NCBI GenBank assembly: GCA_964448855.1
Contig: CAYUXI010000014.1
Location: forward strand, 1-62,715
Source of the DNA: QAMX01 sp964448855
Lineage (GTDB): Bacteria; Bacillota; Clostridia; Oscillospirales; QAMX01
Direction of reading: 5' to 3'
DNA: 62,715 nucleotides
Positions 7,803 through 15,591 of the stretch are shown here, piece by piece. The notes below the pieces were generated by a model. That model did not search any database and was not told where the DNA came from. It saw only the letters and a list, made by a program, of their open reading frames with translations. The position numbers were made by a program, and so were the translations under genes. Position 1 is the first letter of the stretch; each line of letters opens with the position of its first letter.

Positions 7803-9578
7803 ATGAAAACAATTAAGGCGTTTTTTAAAGGCTTTCGACTTTTGGGGGATCTTGCTAAAGCATCACCTTGGAGGATTCCATTGGAACTTGTAGGGGTATT
7901 ATTTAAAGTGTTGAACTCCATGGTAGTTAGAGTTGTCATGGTCAAATTGATACTTGACAAGGTCGTTGAAGGTTATTTCAAGGTGGCAATACTTCTGATT
8001 GCCATTTCGGCGATTGCGGATTTTGTTTTCTCTGCGTATGCTTCATGGATGAATGATTGTTATCGCCCTAAGAATGCGATTCGATTGCATGTAGCATTCC
8101 AAACTCGGCTTTACCGTCAAGCTGCAAGTGTAGAACTCCATTATTATGACAACCCAGTTTACTATGACAGTTTTTTGATGGCTGCTAGTAATAGTGACGC
8201 TAAAGCTGGGAGCTTTCTTGGTGCGGTGTGCACTTTTTTGGCTACAGTAGCCGAACTTTTGATTTCTGGTGGATTGGTTATTTCATGCTTGTGGGAACTA
8301 TTGCCGGTGATTCTTATTCCTTCTACATTGTATATGCTGATTTCAGGTATCAATGCCAATACTAGGGTGAAATTAAGCGAGGCTATGATTCCAGCCCAGA
8401 AAAAAATGGAGTATGTAAAACAAGTCTTTTTCACAAAAGAAGCAGCTCTTGATTTACGAACTACAGGATTTCGCAATTTGTTGCTGAATCTTCATAGCAA
8501 ATCCAGTGATGAGGCCATTCAAAATGGTATGCCGCATATGAACAAACGTGTCGTTTGCAGTATTATGCAAGGAGGACTGTTCTATTTTCAATATGTAGCT
8601 ATTTTAGTTTTTTTGGCATGGCGAGCTCTATATGTGAGAGATATTTCTGTTGGCGATTTTTCTATGCTTTTGTCAGCAGCATTGACCATCGGTAATAACT
8701 GGAGGTTCTTTGGACAGACTGTGGCTGATCTTGCAGAATATGGATTATTTTCAGAACATTATTATGGATTTTTGCAATTGCCACAAGAAAAAGAATTTCT
8801 TAATATGCCACGTGAAGAATATTCGCAGACATGCATCGATGATATCTCTTTCACCTATCCTAGAAGCGAAAAGGCTGTCTTTGATCATTTATCATTTCGA
8901 CTGAAAAAACATCAAAAAGTTGCTATTGTGGGTCCAAATGGTGCCGGGAAGACTACAATGGTAAGTTTGCTACTAGGTTTTTATCAACCGAGCAAAGGTA
9001 CGATTATGCAAAACGATCGTCCTCTTACAGTTTTTGACAGAGGCGATTTTTCTCTCATATTTCAAGATAGCCGGCTTTATCCGTTTACATTGGCAGAAAA
9101 TTTGCTACTTCGGTCTCCTGAAAACGACGAGGATGGGGAGTTAGTAAAAAAAGCGTTGCAACGAGTAGGATTGTGGGAACGCATTGATGCTCTTCCGTTG
9201 TCTATTAACACTCCTATAACGAAAGAGTTTCAAAATGATGGCGTGGTATTCTCGGGTGGGGAAGCACAGCGCATTATGCTTGCAAGAGCACTTTTGCAAG
9301 AACGTTCGGTGTATATCTTGGATGAACCTACTGCTTCTCAAGATCCAAAAGCTGAAAACGAATTAAATCAATTGTTTACTGAAGTTATGCATGACAAAAC
9401 CTTACTTATGATAACACATCGTCTATCCACGTTATCTAGAATGGATTATATATATTTATTGAATCATGGTAGAATTGTTGAGGAAGGTACTCATGAGGAC
9501 TTAATGCGCAGTGGTGGACAGTATGCACATATCTATACAGCACAATCTAAATTATATGCTATGGAAGATTATGCATAA
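7803..9578 (+). CDS. ABC exporter half-transporter (pair 2, second gene)
   Basis: This 591-residue protein repeats the membrane-plus-ATPase layout. Walker A GPNGAGKTT is near residue 379, the signature is FSGGEAQRIMLARA (F in place of the usual L), Walker B is YILDEP, and the switch His is in ITHRLS. GAGGAGA lies just upstream of the ATG. It follows its partner by 77 nt and shares its AT-rich composition. The second copy of the 25-bp repeat begins 5 nt after its stop codon. Confidence 0.92.
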   Translation: MKTIKAFFKGFRLLGDLAKASPWRIPLELVGVLFKVLNSMVVRVVMVKLILDKVVEGYFKVAILLIAISAIADFVFSAYASWMNDCYRPKNAIRLHVAFQTRLYRQAASVELHYYDNPVYYDSFLMAASNSDAKAGSFLGAVCTFLATVAELLISGGLVISCLWELLPVILIPSTLYMLISGINANTRVKLSEAMIPAQKKMEYVKQVFFTKEAALDLRTTGFRNLLLNLHSKSSDEAIQNGMPHMNKRVVCSIMQGGLFYFQYVAILVFLAWRALYVRDISVGDFSMLLSAALTIGNNWRFFGQTVADLAEYGLFSEHYYGFLQLPQEKEFLNMPREEYSQTCIDDISFTYPRSEKAVFDHLSFRLKKHQKVAIVGPNGAGKTTMVSLLLGFYQPSKGTIMQNDRPLTVFDRGDFSLIFQDSRLYPFTLAENLLLRSPENDEDGELVKKALQRVGLWERIDALPLSINTPITKEFQNDGVVFSGGEAQRIMLARALLQERSVYILDEPTASQDPKAENELNQLFTEVMHDKTLLMITHRLSTLSRMDYIYLLNHGRIVEEGTHEDLMRSGGQYAHIYTAQSKLYAMEDYA

Positions 9579-9582
9579 TGAT

Positions 9583-9607
9583 GAAAAACAAAGTCGGGCA
9601 GAACTGC
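9583..9607 (+). repeat. 25-bp direct repeat, right copy
   Basis: This is an exact copy of 5742-5766. Here it is read as the tail of a tiny frame, MMKNKVGQNC, starting in the stop region of the exporter gene. The same reading frame is used in both copies. Confidence 0.9.
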
Positions 9608-9671
9608 TAATGGCCGGGCGCTTGCGAAAATGCGGCAAACGGGCGCTGCAACGTCCTGGATCACTTTATCT

Positions 9672-9703
9672 AAAAAAGCACGGCAACATTGCCGTGTTTT
9701 TTT
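9672..9703. terminator. Bidirectional terminator between convergent genes
   Basis: CACGGCA and TGCCGTG form the stem, with A6 before (9672-9677) and T7 after (9697-9703). It serves the exporter pair on plus and the convergent gene on minus. Confidence 0.85.
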
Positions 9704-9717
9704 AGGTTCATAGCAGC

Positions 9718-11916
9718 TTACAGCAGTGGCCGAAGCGCATCAAAAATCCGTTCGGCGATTGTTTCCATGCCGAGATCGCCCGGATGATTGGCAACCCCTT
9801 CATGTTCGAAGCGGCCGATGGCTTTCATTTCGTCCCGCTCACCCAAATCGCCCAGCTCCACACAGGGGAGCTGATGTGCCATTGCGTAATCTCGAATCGC
9901 CTGATCACCGGGATGCTTCCAAAAACCGGTCGTCAAAAGAATCTGCGCCCGGCCGGTCGGATTCAGGTAGCGGAGCAGATCATTGAGTCCCGCCTGGAAT
10001 CCCTCACAATCGAAATCCGAATGGGGACAATTTTCGATCAGACGCATGATGATGAGATCGGCCTGAAACCTCCGGGCATCCGCATAGCGCACATACGTGG
10101 CCTGGCCATCCCGATAGTTGCGCTCCCAATCGGCAGCCTGACAAATACAAAATGCAGCATCCGGCTCCGTCTTGCGAATTTCCGCCATCAAACGGTGGAC
10201 ATAGTCGGCTTCTCTTTGCGACGCAGCCATGCCCCATTCGTTGTTCCAGCCGATCTCCGGCTTGACACCGTGCAGCGTGATCGAATTCCCGACAAACAGC
10301 ACCCGTTTGCCCGAACCACCCGGATTGAAAAACCGGACGCAATCACTTTCCCGCAATTGCCCGTTGGCCGATACCATGTTCTTCTCCAGCTGTGCGCAAT
10401 CGGAAACGCAATAAGCAATGTTGGACGTGAAATCACCCAGCCGCAGTTGATGGTCATCCAGCGCAGCAAGCCGCTTCCCGTTCCAATCCAGATTTTCAAT
10501 CCGGATGTCCTTCGTTGGGTGCGCTGCATCATACCCCCTGAAAAAGACCCGGGGCATCTGCCGCCCACAAAGCGCAATGTTTTGAAAGGTGATGTTGCGG
10601 TTGATGCCTCGGCGCGTGCCGCCCGCCGAATACTCCGGGTGAAACTCAACCGTGGCACTGATCAGCGTCGGCACATAGTCGGGCTGGTCGTTTTCATAGG
10701 TGTCAACATCGCAGCGTTGGATTTTTGGAACCGGAACCACCTCGTCATACTCGACGGTGATGTTTCGGAACACGACGTCGTGAACGTCGGCATAGTCCAC
10801 ATTGCAGCAGTCGAGCACCGCGCCGGTCACATGGATAATCTGACAATTTTCAAAGACCACATGGCAAATCTCCTCGGCACGGGTTTCCGCGCCGATTTCC
10901 AGACATTTGCCCCAGTCGTTCCAAATGGTGCAGTCGCGGATTCGAATGTTGCGGAACCCATCATAAGCGACGCCGTTGCGATACATCGCATTCCGAACGG
11001 CTTCCTCTACATCGCCCTCGTAATAGCAGTCAAAGCCCTTCACGCAAATCGAATCGTCAAAGGTGCGCAAAAAGCAGTGCTCGATCAAAACATCTTCGCA
11101 ATTGTGCAGATCCATTCCGTCAGAATTGTACCGCCAGCAGCCGATGATTTTTACACGGGCAATGTGCAGCTTTTTACAACCGATGGGGCGTATGTTGTAG
11201 ACCAGTGAATCGCGAATGGTGATGCCGCTGATTTCGACGTCCGTGCAGTACTCCAGCTGAATCGTATGCTCGCGAACGGCGTTCGGAACCGCTGCAAAAT
11301 TGTTCTCGGCGTGACAGTCAAACAGGATGGTTTCCTGATTCCGACTGTTATCCAAAATGCCTCGCCCCAGAATTTTGATGTACTCGGCATCTGTTGCCCG
11401 CACACAGGCATACACCACCGCACCCTCGTCCAGCCAGAGCGTCTGATGGCTCTTCAGCTCGATCATCCCGACATCGTGCTCGCCGGGGCCAAAATAGAGA
11501 ACCTCTCCCAAGTCCCGATCGATGGGCTCGTCGCTGAGCGGGTCGGCAAAAATATGGAGCGCATGGTTCCGGCCATACGGCTCGACCGTACAGTAAGCCG
11601 GGTGCTCCAACGTGAAGGTGATCGTGCCGTCCGTGCGGATTTCGGGCACAAGCCCCAGTGCAAGCGGACGAATCACAACGGTCTCAAACGGCACACGGGG
11701 CTTGATTTCAAACCGCAGAGGCTCATCGGTTTCCAGCGAAAGAAAATGAATCCGCTCCGTCTGTTCAAGACCTCTCTGATGTCCCGGCCAGCGCCTGTTG
11801 AATGGCACGGCCGAAACTCTGGCCGTATCCAAAGCGACGGGGTGATCGTTGATTTGTACGGTATAATCTGCAAGGTTCGATTCGGTCGGAATGACCGGAT
11901 TCAGTCGGATGGACAT
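9718..11916 (-). CDS. Right-handed beta-helix (GH28-like) protein with C-terminal SGNH hydrolase domain
   Basis: This 732-residue protein has two domains. Residues about 160-450 form a parallel beta-helix with the polygalacturonase-like sequence NSDGMDLHNCEDVLIEHC followed by FDDSICVKG, so it may cleave a uronic-acid polysaccharide. The last 180 residues look like an SGNH esterase: block I VGNSIT (Asn in place of the usual Asp) and block V NHPGDLG carrying His. I see no signal peptide. AGGAGG seven nt before ATG 11916 sets the start over one 8 codons upstream. An acyl-substituted pectin-like oligosaccharide is a plausible but unproven substrate. Confidence 0.85.
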   Translation of the reverse strand: MSIRLNPVIPTESNLADYTVQINDHPVALDTARVSAVPFNRRWPGHQRGLEQTERIHFLSLETDEPLRFEIKPRVPFETVVIRPLALGLVPEIRTDGTITFTLEHPAYCTVEPYGRNHALHIFADPLSDEPIDRDLGEVLYFGPGEHDVGMIELKSHQTLWLDEGAVVYACVRATDAEYIKILGRGILDNSRNQETILFDCHAENNFAAVPNAVREHTIQLEYCTDVEISGITIRDSLVYNIRPIGCKKLHIARVKIIGCWRYNSDGMDLHNCEDVLIEHCFLRTFDDSICVKGFDCYYEGDVEEAVRNAMYRNGVAYDGFRNIRIRDCTIWNDWGKCLEIGAETRAEEICHVVFENCQIIHVTGAVLDCCNVDYADVHDVVFRNITVEYDEVVPVPKIQRCDVDTYENDQPDYVPTLISATVEFHPEYSAGGTRRGINRNITFQNIALCGRQMPRVFFRGYDAAHPTKDIRIENLDWNGKRLAALDDHQLRLGDFTSNIAYCVSDCAQLEKNMVSANGQLRESDCVRFFNPGGSGKRVLFVGNSITLHGVKPEIGWNNEWGMAASQREADYVHRLMAEIRKTEPDAAFCICQAADWERNYRDGQATYVRYADARRFQADLIIMRLIENCPHSDFDCEGFQAGLNDLLRYLNPTGRAQILLTTGFWKHPGDQAIRDYAMAHQLPCVELGDLGERDEMKAIGRFEHEGVANHPGDLGMETIAERIFDALRPLL

Positions 11917-11974
11917 GGCTTTGCCTCCTGTTCTCCGCAAATTTGCGCTCCGCCCACGACGGCTACGCAGCTAT

Positions 11975-12003
11975 ATTGTACTGGATTGTTCCCCAAAAAG
12001 CAA
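11975..12003 (-). promoter_or_regulatory. Promoter for the beta-helix/SGNH gene
   Basis: On the minus strand TTGCTT (11998-12003) and TACAAT (11975-11980) are spaced by 17 bp, about 60 nt ahead of the chosen start. Confidence 0.55.
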
Positions 12004-12106
12004 GCACAAAAAATGCATCTGCTGCGTTTTGCTGCCTCGAACACAATGCAAACCGCGTGTAACGCTCAGTGGCCTGAAAAAAGTTCGATACTGGCAGGGA
12101 AGCCTA

Positions 12107-12135
12107 TTGACAAACGGTTCTAAATAGGATATAAT
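12107..12135 (+). promoter_or_regulatory. Consensus promoter for the Fur-type regulator and flavodiiron gene
   Basis: TTGACA (12107-12112) and TATAAT (12130-12135) are 17 bp apart. The -10 region sits inside a near-palindrome GATATAATATC (12129-12139) that could be an autoregulatory site, although this is not a clear Per or Fur box. Confidence 0.85.
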
Positions 12136-12163
12136 ATCAATAAGGACTGAAACGGAGGACACT

Positions 12164-12550
12164 ATGAAGCGGAATACGGTACAGAGAACCCTGACGATCG
12201 AAGCGGTTCGTCGGCTCGGCAATCATGCGACCGCCGATGAAATCTACGCAGCGGTGGCAGCCGTGCATCCGACGGTCAGCCGCGGAACGGTTTATCGTCT
12301 GCTGCATGACCTGGCAGAAACTGGCGATGTCCTGCGCATTCCGGTACCGGATGGCGCGGACCATTTTGACCATCAATGCCATCCGCACTGCCACGCACAA
12401 TGCCGGGTCTGCAGCCGCGTTTTTGATATCGACGCGGAACCGCAGCCGCTGGCTTCGGTTGTCGATGCGCATGGCTTCCGCATCAGCGGCTGCGACCTGA
12501 TTTATCGCGGCGTCTGCGCTGCCTGCGCGGAGTCGACTCCTCAAAATTGA
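12164..12550 (+). CDS. Fur family metalloregulator (PerR/Fur type)
   Basis: This 128-residue protein has the Fur layout: an N-terminal winged helix with SRGTVYRLLHDL as recognition helix (about residues 39-50), a His-rich hinge HFDHQCHPHCHAQC, and two C-x2-C pairs (CRVC and CAAC) that would bind structural zinc. It senses metal or peroxide and represses target genes. The next gene is a flavodiiron oxygen/NO reductase 20 nt downstream, so a PerR-like role in oxidative stress is a reasonable inference. GGAGG precedes the ATG. Confidence 0.9.
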   Translation: MKRNTVQRTLTIEAVRRLGNHATADEIYAAVAAVHPTVSRGTVYRLLHDLAETGDVLRIPVPDGADHFDHQCHPHCHAQCRVCSRVFDIDAEPQPLASVVDAHGFRISGCDLIYRGVCAACAESTPQN

Positions 12551-12570
12551 CACAGGAAAGGGAAATGATC

Positions 12571-14373
12571 ATGAAAATCTCGAATGCAATCCAATATGTC
12601 GGCGTCAATGACCACGCCGTTGATCTGTTTGAAGGACAATATTGCGTCCCGTATGGGATGTCCTATAATTCTTATGTGATTCTCGATGATAAGGTTGCGG
12701 TTCTGGACACCGTGGACGCCCATTATTCGCACGAGTGGCTCGACAATCTGGAGCGGGTGCTGGACGGCAGACAACCGGATTACCTGATCGTTCAGCACAT
12801 GGAGCCCGATCATTCGGCCAACATTGATGCCTTCGTCCAACGGTACCCCAACGCCATCGTCACGGCCACCACCAAAGCCTTCCAGATGATGCAGCAGTTT
12901 TTCGGCAATGACTATGCAGACCACCGCCTGATCGTCGGAGAAGGGGACACGCTGCAGCTGGGGACGCATCAGCTCCACTTCGTCACAGCGCCGATGGTAC
13001 ACTGGCCGGAGGTCATGGTGACGTATGAATCCACGGAAAAGGTTCTCTTCTCGGCAGACGCCTTTGGCCGATTCGGTACGCCGGATGCACCGATCGACTG
13101 GACGGATGAAGGCCGCCGCTATTATATCGGCATCGTTGGCAAATACGGCGCACAGGTTCAGGCGCTGCTGAAAAAGGCCGCTGCACTGGATATTGCGACG
13201 ATTTGCCCGCTGCATGGCCCCGTCCTGACGGACAATCTGGGCTTCTACCTGAATCTCTATCAGACCTGGTCATCCTATCAGCCGGAGTCGGACGGCATCA
13301 TGATCGCCTATACCTCCGTGTACGGCAACACCCGGCAAGCCGTGATGAAGCTCGCAGAGCAACTGCGCACCAATGGCTGCCCAGCTGTCCGGCTGTGCGA
13401 CGTGGCTCGCGAAGATTTGTCCACCGCAGTGGCGGATGCATTCCGGTATGGAAAGCTCGTGCTGGCCACAACCACCTACAATGCTGACATCTTCCCGGCC
13501 ATGCGCCACTTCATCAACGCACTGACCGAACGCGGCTATCAGAACCGCACCGTTGCCCTAATTGAAAACGGTTCCTGGGCACCGATGGCGGCTAAGGTCA
13601 TGCGCGGCCTGTTCGAATCGTCGAAAAAGATTCTGTTTGCCAATACCACCGTCCGCATTCTCTCGACCCTCAATGCGGAAAGCACGGCGTCGCTCAACGC
13701 ACTGGCCGAGGAGCTCTGCCAGGAATATCTGGCCAGACAGGACGCAACTGCCAACAAAAACGACCTGTCCTCACTCTTCAATATCGGATACGGTCTCTAT
13801 GTCGTGACCTCCAATGACGGCAAAAAGGACAACGGCCTCATCGTGAACACCGTCTCTCAGGTGACCAATACGCCGAACCGGATCGCAGTCGTGATCAACA
13901 AGGTGAATTATTCGCACCACGTCATTCGCCAGACGGGCATCATGAATGTCAACTGCCTCAGCGTGGATGCACCGTTCAGTGTGTTTGAGACCTTTGGCTT
14001 CCAGAGCGGCCGGAACGTCGATAAATTCGCCGGAGAAACGCCGCTGCGCAGCGATAACGGCCTTGTTTTCCTGTCTAAGGACATCAACTCCTTCCTCTCG
14101 TTGAAGGTTGTTCAATACGTCGATCTGGATACCCACGGGATGTTCCTCTGCGAAATCACTGAAGCGCGTGTCCTGTCAGACCGCGAAACCATGACCTACA
14201 CCTATTATCAGAAACACGTCAAGCCCAGGCCGCAGACAGCCGGAAAGAAAGGCTGGGTCTGCAAAATCTGCGGCTATATCCATGAGGAGGACGAGCTGCC
14301 CGATGACTTCATCTGCCCACTCTGCAAACACGGCGTCGCGGACTTTGAACGGCTGACCGATGCAGAGGCATAA
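12571..14373 (+). CDS. Flavodiiron protein fused to flavin reductase and rubredoxin
   Basis: This 600-residue fusion would reduce O2 (or NO) to water using electrons that pass through its own domains. In order: a metallo-beta-lactamase diiron domain with HMEPDH (about residues 75-80), HWPE, SADAFG and CPLHG ligands; a flavodoxin domain with YTSVYGNTR near 250; a flavin-reductase-like domain from about 400 (IGYGLYVVTSNDG); and a C-terminal rubredoxin, CKIC and CPLC (about 564-595). A start at ATG 12571 fits AGGAAAGGG upstream; ATG 12565 is an alternative. It sits in one operon with the Fur-type regulator. Confidence 0.93.
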   Translation: MKISNAIQYVGVNDHAVDLFEGQYCVPYGMSYNSYVILDDKVAVLDTVDAHYSHEWLDNLERVLDGRQPDYLIVQHMEPDHSANIDAFVQRYPNAIVTATTKAFQMMQQFFGNDYADHRLIVGEGDTLQLGTHQLHFVTAPMVHWPEVMVTYESTEKVLFSADAFGRFGTPDAPIDWTDEGRRYYIGIVGKYGAQVQALLKKAAALDIATICPLHGPVLTDNLGFYLNLYQTWSSYQPESDGIMIAYTSVYGNTRQAVMKLAEQLRTNGCPAVRLCDVAREDLSTAVADAFRYGKLVLATTTYNADIFPAMRHFINALTERGYQNRTVALIENGSWAPMAAKVMRGLFESSKKILFANTTVRILSTLNAESTASLNALAEELCQEYLARQDATANKNDLSSLFNIGYGLYVVTSNDGKKDNGLIVNTVSQVTNTPNRIAVVINKVNYSHHVIRQTGIMNVNCLSVDAPFSVFETFGFQSGRNVDKFAGETPLRSDNGLVFLSKDINSFLSLKVVQYVDLDTHGMFLCEITEARVLSDRETMTYTYYQKHVKPRPQTAGKKGWVCKICGYIHEEDELPDDFICPLCKHGVADFERLTDAEA

Positions 14374-14406
14374 TGCCAGCCAACGGCCAGAAAGGAGAAA
14401 CGAACG

Positions 14407-15087
14407 ATGAACCTTCTGTTTTTGGGCACCGGCGCGGCAGATTGGCCGGTGGAGCGGCCGGATGGCGCGTCGGAGTTCCGTCGCTGTTCCTCGCTGCTGA
14501 TCGATGACGTGCTGCTGATCGACCCGGGGCCGCAGGTGCTCGAGGCGCTTGCCACCTTTGGCAAATCGGCGCAGTCGATTCGATGGGTCATCCATACCCA
14601 TCGCCACAGCGACCACTATCATGAACCGACGCTGGAGCTTCTCCGACAGAATGGCGCGGTGCATGAACTGCTGAATGATTGTGACGTGCGACAGCTCGGC
14701 AGCTATACGGTTTCGGCCTATCGCGGCAACCATGCCACCTGCACCGATACCGTGCATTATCTCATCGAAGACGGGACAAGCTGCTTGTTTTATGGTCTGG
14801 ACGGCGCATGGCTCACCTATGAGGAAGTGGCCGGCATTCGGGAAAAACGCCCAAACCTCGCGGTGCTGGATGCCACCATCGGCCATATCGACGGCGATTA
14901 CCGCATTTTTGAGCACAACAATCTGAATATGGTGCTGGAAATGCAGAAAACACTGGCACCGTTTGTCGGACAATTCTGCATCAGCCACATGGCGCGCACC
15001 CTGCATACCGATCATGCAACGCTGACCGAAGACATGGCAAAGCGTCAGATCCTGACAGCCTACGACGGAATGATGCTGTCGATCTGA
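14407..15087 (+). CDS. MBL fold metallo-hydrolase (PhnP-like)
   Basis: This 226-residue protein has the metallo-beta-lactamase fold: LGTGAAD at the N-terminus, the metal motif THRHSDHYH near residues 62-70, and a further His in GNHAT. The layout resembles PhnP-type phosphodiesterases, so a cyclic phosphate substrate is possible but not shown. AAAGGAG precedes the ATG. It follows the flavodiiron gene by 33 nt and may share its transcript. Confidence 0.85.
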   Translation: MNLLFLGTGAADWPVERPDGASEFRRCSSLLIDDVLLIDPGPQVLEALATFGKSAQSIRWVIHTHRHSDHYHEPTLELLRQNGAVHELLNDCDVRQLGSYTVSAYRGNHATCTDTVHYLIEDGTSCLFYGLDGAWLTYEEVAGIREKRPNLAVLDATIGHIDGDYRIFEHNNLNMVLEMQKTLAPFVGQFCISHMARTLHTDHATLTEDMAKRQILTAYDGMMLSI

Positions 15088-15193
15088 ACCGCTCGCCACC
15101 AACGCAACCGGAATGTCTGACAAAAAAGTCATACACCCGCAGGCTACATATCCGCCAAAACCCGTAAAAGCCTACATCGCCTCATCCACCCCC

Positions 15194-15421
15194 AACTCCC
15201 TCTGACGAGGGAGCTGGCACGAAGTGCCTGAGGGATTGCAGTACGCTATGCTCCAGCTTCACCCATAGATGCCGACTTGGGACATTTTCCAAGGCTCCCT
15301 TGAGTAAGAGGGACGAGGGATTGCTGTACCCTGTGCTCCAGCTTCACTCCATAGCCACCCACATTGCCTCATTCACCCCAGCTCCCTCTGACGAGGGAGC
15401 TGGTGCGCAGCGCCTGAGGGA
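15194..15421. repeat. Dispersed GAGGGAGCTGG palindromic repeat, two copies with a degenerate third
   Basis: Copies at 15194-15238 and 15380-15421 share CTCCCTCTGACGAGGGAGCTGG, an inverted repeat, followed by a smaller palindrome (GGCAC-GAA-GTGCC or its variant) and TGAGGGA. A degenerate version is at about 15293-15330. The text between them is itself duplicated (GCTCCAGCTTCAC with flanks). It has no coding potential. Elements like this occur in many copies in related Clostridia; that is my recollection and not tested here. Confidence 0.75.
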
Positions 15422-15488
15422 GAAAAAACGATCTCTACGGACTCACTTTTCCTTGCAGCCGCTCAGCCTATAGGCTCTTCTGACAAAC

Positions 15489-15534
15489 AAAAAGGCACTG
15501 GAAACACAAACAACGTGTTTCCAGTGCCTTTTTT
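15489..15534. terminator. Bidirectional terminator
   Basis: Arms 15489-15507 and 15515-15534 pair over about 19 bp, with A5 at one end and T6 or more at the other. It lies 58 nt beyond the stop of the minus-strand mannosidase and can end transcription from either side. Confidence 0.85.
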
Positions 15535-15591
15535 TATCAGCTTCTCGCTCTACAGGCAGCAGAGCGGAAAAAAGTTGTATATGCCAGCTGC

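Noticed and set aside
1722..9578. Lanthipeptide or C39-type bacteriocin export system
   Set aside because: None of the four transporters has a C39 peptidase domain and no LanM, LanB or LanC-like gene is present.
9784..11208. A 474-codon plus frame inside the beta-helix/SGNH gene
   Set aside because: Antisense to a well-supported gene with its own ribosome binding site and promoter.
15194..15421. CRISPR-like repeats
   Set aside because: Only two or three copies, no regular unique spacers and no cas genes; a dispersed palindromic element fits better.
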